This document shows positions 50,442 through 58,567 of a stretch of 64,000 nt of DNA, in pieces. The number at the start of each line of letters is the position of its first letter. Positions within the stretch are counted from its first letter, which is position 1. Below the pieces are notes generated by a model. It was given only the letters and a program-made list of their open reading frames with translations, did no database searches and had not been told where the DNA came from. The translations under genes were made by a program, and so were the position numbers. This DNA is from Rhizobium chutanense (GTDB taxonomy: Bacteria > Pseudomonadota > Alphaproteobacteria > Rhizobiales > Rhizobiaceae), in NCBI RefSeq assembly GCF_002531935.1, contig NZ_NWSV01000015.1:62001-126000 (forward strand). The letters are read 5' to 3'.

Positions 50442-51725
50442 ATGACGGCCCCGCATCCTTCCAAAACTCATATCGGCAATCATGCACTGCATCCCGAAAC
50501 GCAGATGCTGAATTACGGCTACGATCCCGAACTCTCGGAAGGGGCGGTCAAGCCGCCGGTATTCCTCACCTCGACTTTCGTCTTCAATTCCGCCGAGGAT
50601 GGCCGCGACTTCTTCGATTACGTCTCGGGCCGGCGCGAGCCGCCGGCGGGCAAAGGCGCGGGCCTCGTCTATTCGCGCTTCAACCATCCCAATAGCGAGA
50701 TCGTCGAGGACAGGCTCGCCGTCTATGAGCGGACGGAAAGCGGCGCGCTGTTTTCCTCCGGCATGGCGGCGATCGCCACCACGCTGCTCGCCTTCGTCCG
50801 ACCGGGCGATGCGGTGCTGCATTCGCAGCCGCTCTACGGGGGTACGGAGACGTTGCTCGCCAAGACCTTCCTCAATCTCGGCGTCGCCGCCATCGGTTTT
50901 GCCGACGGCGTCAGCGAGGGTTCGGTGCAGAAGGCGGCGGAAGAGGCGATGGCCAAGGGCCGCGTTTCCGTCATTCTGATCGAGACGCCGGCCAATCCGA
51001 CCAATAGCCTGGTCGATGTCGCGATGATCCGGCGCGTGGCCGACGCGATCGGCGCAAAGCAGGGACATGTGCCGATCATCGTCTGCGACAACACCCTGCT
51101 CGGCCCGGTTTTCCAGCGGCCGATCGAGCACGGCGCCGATATCTCGCTCTATTCGCTGACCAAATATGTCGGCGGCCATTCCGATCTGATCGCCGGCGCC
51201 GTTCTCGGCCGCAAGGCTGTCATCAAGCAGGTCAAGGCGCTGCGTGGTGCGATCGGCACGCAGCTCGATCCGCATTCCTGCTGGATGCTCGGCCGCTCGC
51301 TGGAAACGCTGCAGCTGCGCATGGAGCGGGCCAACAGCAATGCGCGGGCCGTCGCCGATTTTCTGCGCGATCACCCGAAGGTCGAGAAGGTTCACTACCT
51401 GCCCTATCACGATCCGGATTCGCCGGCGGGCCGGACTTTCGCCGCACAATGCAGCGGCGCCGGCTCCACCTTCTCCTTCGACATCCGCGGCGGCCAGCCC
51501 GCCTCCTTCAAATTCCTGAACGCGCTGCAGGTCTTCAAACTGGCGGTCAGCCTCGGGGGCACGGAATCGCTGGCGAGCCATCCGGCCGCGATGACGCATT
51601 CCGGTGTGCCTGCCGATATCAGACAGCGCATCGGCGTGCTGGAATCGACGATCCGCCTGTCGATCGGTATCGAGCATCCGGACGATCTGATCGCCGACCT
51701 GGAGATGGCGCTGCAGGCGGCCTGA
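50442..51725 (+). CDS. PLP-dependent Cys/Met-metabolism lyase (cystathionine gamma-synthase family)
   Basis: A 427-residue fold-type I enzyme. The cofactor site is YSRFNHPNSEIVEDRLAVYE, ALFSSGMAAIATTLLAF, PLYGGTETLLAKTF and the Schiff-base lysine in YSLTKYVGGHSDLIAGAV; SLGGTESLASHPAAMTH marks the C-terminal domain. The family includes cystathionine gamma-synthase, methionine gamma-lyase and sulfhydrylases, which sequence alone does not separate here. GAGGAGACGATC precedes the ATG at 50442. It ends at a strong bidirectional terminator. Confidence 0.88.
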   Translation: MTAPHPSKTHIGNHALHPETQMLNYGYDPELSEGAVKPPVFLTSTFVFNSAEDGRDFFDYVSGRREPPAGKGAGLVYSRFNHPNSEIVEDRLAVYERTESGALFSSGMAAIATTLLAFVRPGDAVLHSQPLYGGTETLLAKTFLNLGVAAIGFADGVSEGSVQKAAEEAMAKGRVSVILIETPANPTNSLVDVAMIRRVADAIGAKQGHVPIIVCDNTLLGPVFQRPIEHGADISLYSLTKYVGGHSDLIAGAVLGRKAVIKQVKALRGAIGTQLDPHSCWMLGRSLETLQLRMERANSNARAVADFLRDHPKVEKVHYLPYHDPDSPAGRTFAAQCSGAGSTFSFDIRGGQPASFKFLNALQVFKLAVSLGGTESLASHPAAMTHSGVPADIRQRIGVLESTIRLSIGIEHPDDLIADLEMALQAA

Positions 51726-51739
51726 GGCGGAGGAGGAAA

Positions 51740-51764
51740 CGATGCCCGGCGGCGCCGGGCATCG
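51740..51764. terminator. Bidirectional stem-loop between convergent genes
   Basis: An 11-bp perfect stem (CGATGCCCGGC / GCCGGGCATCG) with a 3-base loop between the convergent PLP-lyase and cupin genes. No long T run on either side. Confidence 0.7.
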
Positions 51765-51773
51765 GGTGTGACC

Positions 51774-52187
51774 TCACTTATCGTCGATCGTCAGTTCCTT
51801 CTCGTCGGTATCGAGCACGAAGACGGCGAGCAGGCGCGCCGGCTTTGTCTTGCTGGCGTTCTTGCTGACGGCGTGATGATCGCCAGGGAATTCCGGGAAG
51901 CTTTCGCCTGCCTTATAGACCTTCTCCGGCCCGTCATTCACCTTGCTGGTGATCGCCCCTTCGAGGACGGTGGCATAGATGAAGGCCGAGGCCGGGTGGG
52001 TATGGCCGGGCGACGAGCCGCCCGGCGCATATTCGACGAGCACGCCCTTCATGCTCTTGCCGGGAACATTGGGAAGCTTCTGGTCGAAAACGACGCGAAC
52101 CTTCGCGTCGCCGCCTGCGGCGTCGGCCTGCGTGCCGGCGGCAAGGGTAATGGCGAGCGCGGCCGCCGAGATCATTTTTCTGAGCAT
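51774..52187 (-). CDS. Exported cupin-domain protein
   Basis: A 137-residue protein with signal peptide MISAAALAITLAAGTQADAA. The cupin barrel has metal-ligand motif 1 in YAPGGSSPGHTHPASAFIYA and motif 2 in PEFPGDHHAVSKNAS, so a metal is likely bound by the histidines. Small secreted cupins of this type have no settled function. It lies 45 bases after the NmrA-like gene on the same strand and probably shares its message. Confidence 0.82.
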   Translation of the reverse strand: MLRKMISAAALAITLAAGTQADAAGGDAKVRVVFDQKLPNVPGKSMKGVLVEYAPGGSSPGHTHPASAFIYATVLEGAITSKVNDGPEKVYKAGESFPEFPGDHHAVSKNASKTKPARLLAVFVLDTDEKELTIDDK

Positions 52188-52232
52188 GTCTGTCTCCTCA
52201 ATTGATGGGAACGGGTCGTCAGGCGCCTGCTA

Positions 52233-52997
52233 TCAGGCGGTCTTTTTCTGGGGCGGCTGGAGGGTCAGCCAGTCGTCGAAGCGAATTCGGCCGAGCCGCG
52301 CATTGGCTCCGGTGACGAGCGAATTGTCCTCGAGCTCGACGCCGAAATACTGGGCGTGCGGATCTGAAACCACCTGACGCGGATCGTTGGTCGCCTTGAA
52401 GAGGCGCGTAGCAATGTCGGTAAGGCGGATCTTCTCCGGCCCGCCGATTTCGATCGTGCCGTTGACGGGGGCCGCGAGCGCCACCTCGGCCATGACGTCG
52501 GCGACGTCGTCCGAAGCGATCGGCTGAATATAGGCCGGCGACAGATGCGTGGTCTGGCCTGATGTGCCCGCCTGGGCGATGCCGGCCATGAATTCGTGAA
52601 ACTGGGTGGAGTGCACGATGGTGTAGGGAATGCCGGAGGCCTTGATCAGCTGTTCCTGGGCCATCTTGGCGCGCATATAGCCGCTGCCCTGTAGGCGCTC
52701 CATGCCGACGATCGAGAGCGCGATGTGATGCTTCACGCCGGCGGCAGCCGCTGCCTTGAGCAGGTTGCGGCCCGAGGTCTGGAAGAATTCGAGGACGGCC
52801 TTGTCCTCGAAGGAAGGCGAGTTGGCGAGGTCGATCACCACCTCAGCGCCGGCGAGCGCTTCCGCCACGCCCTTGCCGGTGATCGTGTCGACGCCCGTAT
52901 TCGGCGAGGCCGGCAGGACGTCGTGGCCCTTCTTGCGCAATCTTTCCACGGTCTTCGAGCCGATGAGGCCGGTGCCGCCGATAATGACGATCTTCAT
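52233..52997 (-). CDS. NmrA-like/atypical SDR NAD(P)-binding protein
   Basis: A 254-residue Rossmann protein: KIVIIGGTGLIGSKTVERLR at the start, VVIDLANSPSFEDKAV, and YMRAKMAQEQLIKASGIPYT, the place of the YxxxK catalytic pair, here YMRAK. It resembles NAD(P)H-sensing or quinone-oxidoreductase-like NmrA proteins. It precedes the cupin gene. Activity and substrate are unknown; a redox or stress role is only a guess from the family. Confidence 0.83.
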   Translation of the reverse strand: MKIVIIGGTGLIGSKTVERLRKKGHDVLPASPNTGVDTITGKGVAEALAGAEVVIDLANSPSFEDKAVLEFFQTSGRNLLKAAAAAGVKHHIALSIVGMERLQGSGYMRAKMAQEQLIKASGIPYTIVHSTQFHEFMAGIAQAGTSGQTTHLSPAYIQPIASDDVADVMAEVALAAPVNGTIEIGGPEKIRLTDIATRLFKATNDPRQVVSDPHAQYFGVELEDNSLVTGANARLGRIRFDDWLTLQPPQKKTA

Positions 52998-53334
52998 GGG
53001 TGGTCTCCTTCTCCTTGCGAGGATTTCCTCTGTTGACTTGCCATTGCTGAACGAGGGCGAGCAGAAACTGCTCGAAGTGCAAAAACCGCGTGAAGCGGCC
53101 TCATCGGCCGGAACCGATCGGCAGGAGGATGCGCCGGATCGCGGCTTTGAACCATTCTCCCTCAGTCGCTGTCGGCCTATGCGAAGGTGTAGGGCAGTGC
53201 GCGGAAACGGAGGGGATTTGCGTTAGCCGTCATGGCGGGCAAGGGAGACGGTGCGGCATGTCTTCTTCTCCCCGAGGGAGAAGAGGGAATCGGGAGGTTC
53301 CGGCAAGCCAAGGGCAATCAATACTGCCGTCTTT
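52998..53334. other. Gene-free stretch with a short stem-loop
   Basis: About 340 bases between the NmrA-like gene and the thiolase end. It holds the stem-loop CTTCTCCC-cga-GGGAGAAG at 53265-53283, a common rhizobial palindrome that may end thiolase transcription. No ORF on either strand has coding character. Confidence 0.5.
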
Positions 53335-54534
53335 TCAGGAAAGCCCGACAGCCTCGAACAGCGCCGTCAGGCCGATGCCGCCGCCGATACCGATCATGGC
53401 GAGGCCGGTTGCGGCAGGCGACCAGCGGTCTCCGCGGACCAGCTGACTATATAGCCGGCTAACAAGAATTGCGCCGGATGCGCCGAAGGGGTGGCCGAGG
53501 GCGATGGCGCCGCCCTCACGGTTGACCGCGTCGGAAGCAATACCGAGCTGATCCAGCGAGGCCAGAACCTGGGCCGCGAAAGCCTCGTTGAATTCGATGG
53601 CGTCGATCTCGGAAAGCAAGAGCCCGGGCTGGCGTTGCAGGAGCTTTTTGGACGAGGCGACCGGGCCGATGCCGAGCAGGTTGGGGTTGACGCCGGCGGC
53701 GGCGCTGTCGATGAAGGCAAGGCCCTTTTCGATGCCGAGGCTTTTCGCCATGCCGCGGCTCATGACGAGCACAAGGCAGCCGCCGTCATTCAGTGGGCAG
53801 GCATTGCCCGCCGTCACGGAACCGTCTGCCTGGAAGACGGGTTTCAGGTTTGCGAGCGCCTCGAGCGAGGTGGTCGGGCGCGGGCATTCGTCCCGGTCCA
53901 CCAGACCATGCCCGGTGGCGATCTCGACGATCTCCGGCCGGAGGAGGCCGGCTTCGGCCGCTGCGACGGCAAGCCGGTGGCTGCGCAGGGCGAATTCATC
54001 CTGCCTCTGGCGCGAGATGGCGAACTCCCGCGCGACGTTTTCGGCGGCAACGCCCATCTCGGGATCGCCGATCGCCTCAGGCGAAAACCGCGCACGGCCG
54101 TAAAAGCGCGGCAGCGCTCCATTGGCTTTCGGCCTTTCCACGCGCCACGGCGCGGTGCTGACGCTTTCGACGCCGCCGGCGAGAAAACACGAGCCGGCTT
54201 TCGCCTGGATCAGCCGCGCGGCCAGGATGATCGCTTCCAGCCCCGAGCCGCATTGCCGGTCGATGGCAACGCCGGGAACGGCCATGGGCATGCCTGCATT
54301 GAGCGCCGCCAGCCGGCCGATATTGCCGCCGCCGCCCGCGGCATTACCGACCAGCACGTCATCGATGGTATCGGGTGAAACGCCCGTTTCCGCGACGATC
54401 CGGCGGATGATCGGGGCCAGCAGGTCTTCGGCTGCAACCGTCGACAGCGCGCCGAAGGCGCGGCCGATCGGCGTGCGGTAAGCGGCGACCACGATCGGCT
54501 GCCAATCCTCGTCAGGCTGATAGGCGTAGGACAA
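53335..54534 (-). CDS. Thiolase-family protein lacking the second catalytic cysteine
   Basis: A 399-residue thiolase fold with the acylated cysteine in AIDRQCGSGLEAIILAA, the NEAFAAQ motif and catalytic His in GGAIALGHPFGASGA. The C-terminal CxGGG motif, normally CIGGG, reads GIGGGIG here, so the general-base Cys is Gly382. Normal thiolase chemistry is therefore doubtful. A TTG start at 54534 follows GGGAG and overlaps the upstream ligase by 23 bases. It is the last gene of a thioesterase, ligase, thiolase operon. Confidence 0.85.
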   Translation of the reverse strand: MSYAYQPDEDWQPIVVAAYRTPIGRAFGALSTVAAEDLLAPIIRRIVAETGVSPDTIDDVLVGNAAGGGGNIGRLAALNAGMPMAVPGVAIDRQCGSGLEAIILAARLIQAKAGSCFLAGGVESVSTAPWRVERPKANGALPRFYGRARFSPEAIGDPEMGVAAENVAREFAISRQRQDEFALRSHRLAVAAAEAGLLRPEIVEIATGHGLVDRDECPRPTTSLEALANLKPVFQADGSVTAGNACPLNDGGCLVLVMSRGMAKSLGIEKGLAFIDSAAAGVNPNLLGIGPVASSKKLLQRQPGLLLSEIDAIEFNEAFAAQVLASLDQLGIASDAVNREGGAIALGHPFGASGAILVSRLYSQLVRGDRWSPAATGLAMIGIGGGIGLTALFEAVGLS

Positions 54535-56032
54535 GACCGTCTCCCGAAATCACCGATGCCTCTACCTGCCCGCGCGCGATCTTGCCGCTGCTCGTCATCG
54601 GCCAGGCGCCGATATGGTGGAATTCCCTGGGGATCTTGAACCTTGCAAGCCTCACCGCGCAATGGTCGGCGAGATTTTTCGCATCCGCCGCCTCGCCCGA
54701 GACGACGGCGACGATCCTTTGGCCGTAATAGGCATCCGGCAGCCCGAAGACGACGGCATCCTCGACGCCGGGGCAGGTTTTCAGCGCGCTCTCGACTTCG
54801 GCGGGATAGACGTTGTTGCCGCCCGTGATCATCATGCCGCCCGACCGGCCGATCACCCGCAGCATGCCGTTTTCATCGATCTCGCCGAGATCGCCGACCG
54901 TCGCGCCCGCCGGGGTGACCCGGAACGCCTGGCCGTCGTCGCCCCAGAGATAACCGTCGGCGATCAGGTCGCTGTTGACGAAGATGGTGCCCGGCACATC
55001 GGCGCCGACGTCGTTTTCTTCGGGGTCGCGGATGGAGATTTCGACGCCGGGATAGGCTTGCCCGACCCGGTCGATCGGAAAATCGGTCCCGCCGCCGACA
55101 AGTGTGGAGACGGTCATGAAACCAATCTCGGAGGCGCCGTAATATTCGCGGATGCGCGCCTTCGGAAAAAGCCGGCGCATGGATTCGACCTCGTTGAGGT
55201 TCAATTTCGCGCCGGCGGTGATCACGTCGCGCAGCGAGGTCAGTCCGGCCTCGCCCGCCCAGGCCCGCGCGATACCCGCGATGTGGGTCGGCACGGCGAC
55301 CAGCCGTTCTATGTCAGCCGAGGAGAGCATGCGCGCGACCGTGCCGGCATCCCATTTCCCGATCGAATGGAAAGTCGCCCCGGCATCGAGCGCTTCGACC
55401 AGGGCGTAGAGCGCCAGCCCATGCGCGAGCGCCCCTGGGCAGAGCGTCGAGGGCGCATCCTGGAGTTCGAAAACAAGGCGCCCGCGGTCGAGGCTCCGGC
55501 GCCACTGCTCGCGAGAGCGATAATAGGCCTTCGGCTCGGCTGTCGTGCCCGAGGTGAAGCCGATGAGGAAGATGCCCTCGGCATCGACCGGCAGCTCGTC
55601 TCCCCGCGCGAGGTCGAAGGGCTCCGCGCCGACGGTGATGACTGATATGCCGAGCCTGCGGCCGATTTCAGCGCTCGGGCTCGCATCGTCGTCGACGACG
55701 AGCACGTCAGGCGCCAGCCGCTCGAGGATGCGCTCGATCCTTTCGGCAGGCATCATCGGATCGATGACAGCGCAAGCATTCGGCAGCGCTGTGGCGGCGA
55801 CAAAATACTCGGCAAAGGCGATGTGATTGCCGAGGCTGAGGCCTACAAGTTTTTCGACGCCGAGCAGATCGAATGCGCGGGGGTTGGAGCGGGGAAGCGC
55901 GTGGAGAAAGCGGTAGATCGCCCGGGCGCGGCTATGGAGTTCGCCATAGTTCAAGGGGTGGCCGTCGATCACGACCGCCGGCTTGTCCGGTCTCTCCGTG
56001 GCGTGTCGAAGAAGTTCCTTGTGGATCGGCAT
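54512..56032 (-). CDS. AMP-forming acyl-CoA synthetase/ligase
   Basis: A 506-residue adenylate-forming enzyme: the P-loop-like IFLIGFTSGTTAEPKAYYRS, REYYGASEIGFMTVSTL, GDLGEIDENGMLRVIGRSGG, and the C-terminal lysine in ITGGNNVYPAEVES and PMTSSGKIARGQVEA. It activates a carboxylic acid as acyl-AMP and acyl-CoA. The true start at 56032 (MPIHKELLRHA) lies two bases after the thioesterase stop; the longer frame is a shadow. The acid is unknown. Confidence 0.88.
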   Translation of the reverse strand: MPIHKELLRHATERPDKPAVVIDGHPLNYGELHSRARAIYRFLHALPRSNPRAFDLLGVEKLVGLSLGNHIAFAEYFVAATALPNACAVIDPMMPAERIERILERLAPDVLVVDDDASPSAEIGRRLGISVITVGAEPFDLARGDELPVDAEGIFLIGFTSGTTAEPKAYYRSREQWRRSLDRGRLVFELQDAPSTLCPGALAHGLALYALVEALDAGATFHSIGKWDAGTVARMLSSADIERLVAVPTHIAGIARAWAGEAGLTSLRDVITAGAKLNLNEVESMRRLFPKARIREYYGASEIGFMTVSTLVGGGTDFPIDRVGQAYPGVEISIRDPEENDVGADVPGTIFVNSDLIADGYLWGDDGQAFRVTPAGATVGDLGEIDENGMLRVIGRSGGMMITGGNNVYPAEVESALKTCPGVEDAVVFGLPDAYYGQRIVAVVSGEAADAKNLADHCAVRLARFKIPREFHHIGAWPMTSSGKIARGQVEASVISGDGLVLRLSA

Positions 56033-56034
56033 GG

Positions 56035-56451
56035 TCAGCCCTGCGACAAGGCGGCTCTGGTGGCCTCGGGGATCGGGGTCGGGCGGCTGTCGGAAAGGCC
56101 GACGCAGACCCAGACGAGGCCTCCCGAGGCGCAATGGGCGCCATCGCGCTGGCGATAGAGCTCGATCGTGAAGGAGAGGCTCGAGCGCCCGATCTTCTCG
56201 ACATTGACTTTCGCCTCGACGACATCGTCGACGTCGATCGGGCTGTGAAAGGTGATCTCCGCCTTCTTGACGTGGTAGGCGACGCCCGAGGTGGTGTGGC
56301 GGAAATGGCTGAGAATGTCGCGGTGGCGCAGGAATTCGACGACCGCATCCTCGCAATAATCGAGATAGACCGAGTTATGGACATGGCCATAGATGTCGAT
56401 GTCTCGCATCGAGACCCGGAACGATGCTAAAGGCCTGTGGTCAACGCTCAT
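56035..56451 (-). CDS. Acyl-CoA thioesterase (4HBT hotdog family)
   Basis: A 138-residue hotdog-fold protein: RDIDIYGHVHNSVYLDYCED, the family's D-x2-GH-x-N motif with catalytic Asp, then VAYHVKKAEITFHSPIDVDD and LSFTIELYRQRDGA. It hydrolyses acyl-CoA esters. It is the first gene of the operon that continues with the ligase and the thiolase-like gene, and it is divergent from the MDR oxidoreductase. The upstream gap of 47 bases must hold both promoters. Confidence 0.86.
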   Translation of the reverse strand: MSVDHRPLASFRVSMRDIDIYGHVHNSVYLDYCEDAVVEFLRHRDILSHFRHTTSGVAYHVKKAEITFHSPIDVDDVVEAKVNVEKIGRSSLSFTIELYRQRDGAHCASGGLVWVCVGLSDSRPTPIPEATRAALSQG

Positions 56452-56498
56452 TCGATCACCGAAATTTCGAAGGCGTGTTCTAACCGACTGTGTGGGGG

Positions 56499-57473
56499 AT
56501 GCAAATGCAATATCAGGCGGTCGTGCGAAAATTCGGGCCGGCCGAGGAGGTCGTCGGGATCGAACGCGCCGAACTCGCCCCGCTCTCGCGCGACAAGGTG
56601 CGGGTGCGGCTGCTGGCGCGCTCGATCAATCCCTCCGATATCATCACCATTTCAGGCGCCTATGCCGGACGCACGACCCTGCCCTTCATCCCCGGCTTCG
56701 AAGCCTTCGGCGTGGTCGAAGAATGCGGTCAAGAGGTTTATGGCCTTTCCCCCGGAACGCGCGTTTTGCCGGTGCTGAGCGCCGGCGGCTGGCAGGAGTT
56801 CAAGGATACCGATCCGAGCTGGTGCCTTCGCGTACCCGACGCGCTTTCCGATTTCGAAGCGGCGACCAGCTACGTCAACCCGATGACCGCCTGGCTGATG
56901 CTGCACAAGAAGATCGGACTGAAGTCAGGCATGCGCATCGCCATCAATGCCGCCGCCTCGTCGATCGGGTCCATCCTGATCGGCATGGCGAATGCTATTG
57001 GCGTGGAGCCGGTGGCGATCGTCCGCAGCGAGCAATCGCTTGAGCGGCTCAGCGGCCGGCTTGAGGCTGTCATTATCGACAGGGCGGACGGCGATCTCGC
57101 CGCCGGCTTGGCCGGCCGGCACGGGCTCGACGCCGTGCTCGACTGCGTCGGCGGCGCGCGTGCTTCGGTGTTGGCCGATGCGCTGAAACCTCGCGGACAT
57201 TTCGTGCATTACGGCCTGCTGTCTGGAGAGAGCATCCCGCCCTCCTTCTGGGCATCCCATCCTGATATCGCCTTTTCCTATTGTCATCTCCGCGAATGGG
57301 TCCATGCCGAGGCGATGAGCGACGTCCAGCGCGCCTATTCGGAGATCGGCGTGCAGATCGCCTCGAAGGTGATCGCGACCGAAGTGCGGGAGGTGTTTCC
57401 GCTGGAAAAGATCGGCGAGGCGCTGCGCGCCGCCCTGCCCTTCCGGACGGGTGGGAAGGTGCTGCTCGCCTGA
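56499..57473 (+). CDS. Zinc-free MDR oxidoreductase (quinone/enoyl reductase type)
   Basis: A 324-residue NADPH-dependent protein: YQAVVRKFGPAEEVVGIERA, SINPSDIITISGAYAGRTTL, GFEAFGVVEECGQEVYGL and the Rossmann stretch IAINAAASSIGSILIGMANA. It resembles mitochondrial 2-enoyl-thioester reductase and quinone oxidoreductases. Zinc-binding cysteines of alcohol dehydrogenases are absent. Starts at GTG 56490, ATG 56499 or 56505 are possible; the choice is uncertain. It is divergent from the acyl-CoA operon and may act on the same acyl thioesters. Confidence 0.83.
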   Translation: MQMQYQAVVRKFGPAEEVVGIERAELAPLSRDKVRVRLLARSINPSDIITISGAYAGRTTLPFIPGFEAFGVVEECGQEVYGLSPGTRVLPVLSAGGWQEFKDTDPSWCLRVPDALSDFEAATSYVNPMTAWLMLHKKIGLKSGMRIAINAAASSIGSILIGMANAIGVEPVAIVRSEQSLERLSGRLEAVIIDRADGDLAAGLAGRHGLDAVLDCVGGARASVLADALKPRGHFVHYGLLSGESIPPSFWASHPDIAFSYCHLREWVHAEAMSDVQRAYSEIGVQIASKVIATEVREVFPLEKIGEALRAALPFRTGGKVLLA

Positions 57474-57487
57474 CGTCGGCGCATCCG

Positions 57488-57530
57488 CCTCGTCCTTCGA
57501 GCCCCCTTGCGGGGTGCCTCAGGAGGCTCT
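57488..57530. repeat. Palindromic unit outside the 47-49 kb mosaic
   Basis: CCTCGTCCTTCGAG and GCGGGGTGCCTCAGGAGGCTC match the units in the mosaic at 47.1-48.8 kb, shortened in the right arm. It lies between the convergent MDR and HxlR genes and may end both transcripts. Confidence 0.7.
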
Positions 57531-57531
57531 G

Positions 57532-57915
57532 TTAGACTCCGTGCTCACCCGTTTCATGCCGCTGCCGCGCGCGGATGATGGCCGGGTGGTTCTGTTCGGC
57601 CCAGCCGATCAAAGCCTTCATCGGAAGCAGGAAGGATCGCCCCATCTCCGTCAGTTCATATTCCACCCGTGGCGGAACCTCGGGATAGACGGTGCGGCTG
57701 ATGAAGCCGTCCTGTTCCAGATGCCGCAATGTCTTGGAGAGCATCTGTTTCGAAATGTCGCCGATCTCGCGCAGCAGTTCGTTGAAGCGCTTTTTTTCGC
57801 CTTCAAGCGCTTCGAGGGTGAGCAGGCTCCATTGATCGCCAATGCGATCGAGCACGCCTCTGATCGGGCAGCCCCCGCCGGGCTGTTGTTTCGGCACGTC
57901 CGTTTCCCTGGGCAT
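57532..57915 (-). CDS. HxlR-family transcriptional regulator
   Basis: A 127-residue winged-helix protein. CPIRGVLDRIGDQWSLLTLE with the conserved Cys at the N-terminus, then FNELLREIGDISKQMLSKTL and LEQDGFISRTVYPEVPPRVE are diagnostic. The cysteine often senses electrophiles or redox stress. GGAGAGGG precedes the ATG at 57915; the frame is open to 57954. It is divergent from the SnoaL-like gene, with an inverted repeat between. Confidence 0.9.
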   Translation of the reverse strand: MPRETDVPKQQPGGGCPIRGVLDRIGDQWSLLTLEALEGEKKRFNELLREIGDISKQMLSKTLRHLEQDGFISRTVYPEVPPRVEYELTEMGRSFLLPMKALIGWAEQNHPAIIRARQRHETGEHGV

Positions 57916-58002
57916 GCCCTCTCCTTGGTCACCACAGGCTGACCTTGCCACCAAAACCTGCCTTCTTGCCGGGCATGGCGAGGTTTCATAGACCAGCTCT
58001 CA

Positions 58003-58021
58003 TAGTCTGCTTTTTAGACTA
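58003..58021. promoter_or_regulatory. Inverted repeat TAGTCT-N7-AGACTA, candidate HxlR operator
   Basis: A perfect 6-bp inverted repeat with a T-rich 7-bp spacer, midway between the divergent HxlR and SnoaL-like genes. The size suits an HxlR dimer. Confidence 0.55.
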
Positions 58022-58052
58022 GATCGCCAATCCATACCAAGGAGTTTGATGC

Positions 58053-58520
58053 ATGACTTTCGGGAAATCGCTTTTCGCACTCGCCATTCTTGCCGGCATT
58101 GCCGCGCCGTCAGGCGCTTTTGCCGAATCGGCCGCGCGGGATTTGAAGGTCGAGGAAGCCAACCGCAAGCTGGTGGTGGAATTCTACGACACGTTCTTCA
58201 ACAAGCATGACGTATCGGCCGCCTCGGTCATCGCCGACGATTACCGGCAGCACAACCCCCAGGTTCCCGACGGCAAGAAGCCTCTGATTTCCTTCTTCAC
58301 CGGCTTCTTCAAGGACAATGCCCAATCGAAGGCGGAGATCGTCCGCAGTGCCGCCGATGGCGATCTCGTCTGGCTGCATGTGCACGCAACGAACGGCGCC
58401 GACGATCGCGGCGAGGCCATCGTCGATATTTTCCGCGTCAAGGACGGCAAGATCGTCGAGCACTGGGACGTGATCCAGGCCGTTCCGAAAGAAGCGGCCA
58501 ACAAGAACACGATGTTCTGA
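58053..58520 (+). CDS. Exported SnoaL/NTF2-like protein
   Basis: A 155-residue protein with signal peptide SLFALAILAGIAAPSGAFA. The mature part is an alpha+beta cone: RKLVVEFYDTFFNKHDVSAA, IADDYRQHNPQVPDGKKPLI, VWLHVHATNGADDRGEAIVD and DGKIVEHWDVIQAVP, matching SnoaL-like polyketide-cyclase relatives. The histidine/aspartate pocket is retained, but no reaction can be assigned. It is presumably the target of the divergent HxlR regulator and ends at a strong terminator. Confidence 0.85.
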   Translation: MTFGKSLFALAILAGIAAPSGAFAESAARDLKVEEANRKLVVEFYDTFFNKHDVSAASVIADDYRQHNPQVPDGKKPLISFFTGFFKDNAQSKAEIVRSAADGDLVWLHVHATNGADDRGEAIVDIFRVKDGKIVEHWDVIQAVPKEAANKNTMF

Positions 58521-58524
58521 AGTC

Positions 58525-58552
58525 GAAGGGGCCGGCTCACACCGGCCCCTTC
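58525..58552. terminator. Bidirectional stem-loop
   Basis: An 11-bp perfect stem (GAAGGGGCCGG / CCGGCCCCTTC) with a CTCACA loop between the convergent SnoaL-like and 2H-phosphoesterase genes. Confidence 0.75.
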
Positions 58553-58567
58553 ACCGAAATGTTTGTG

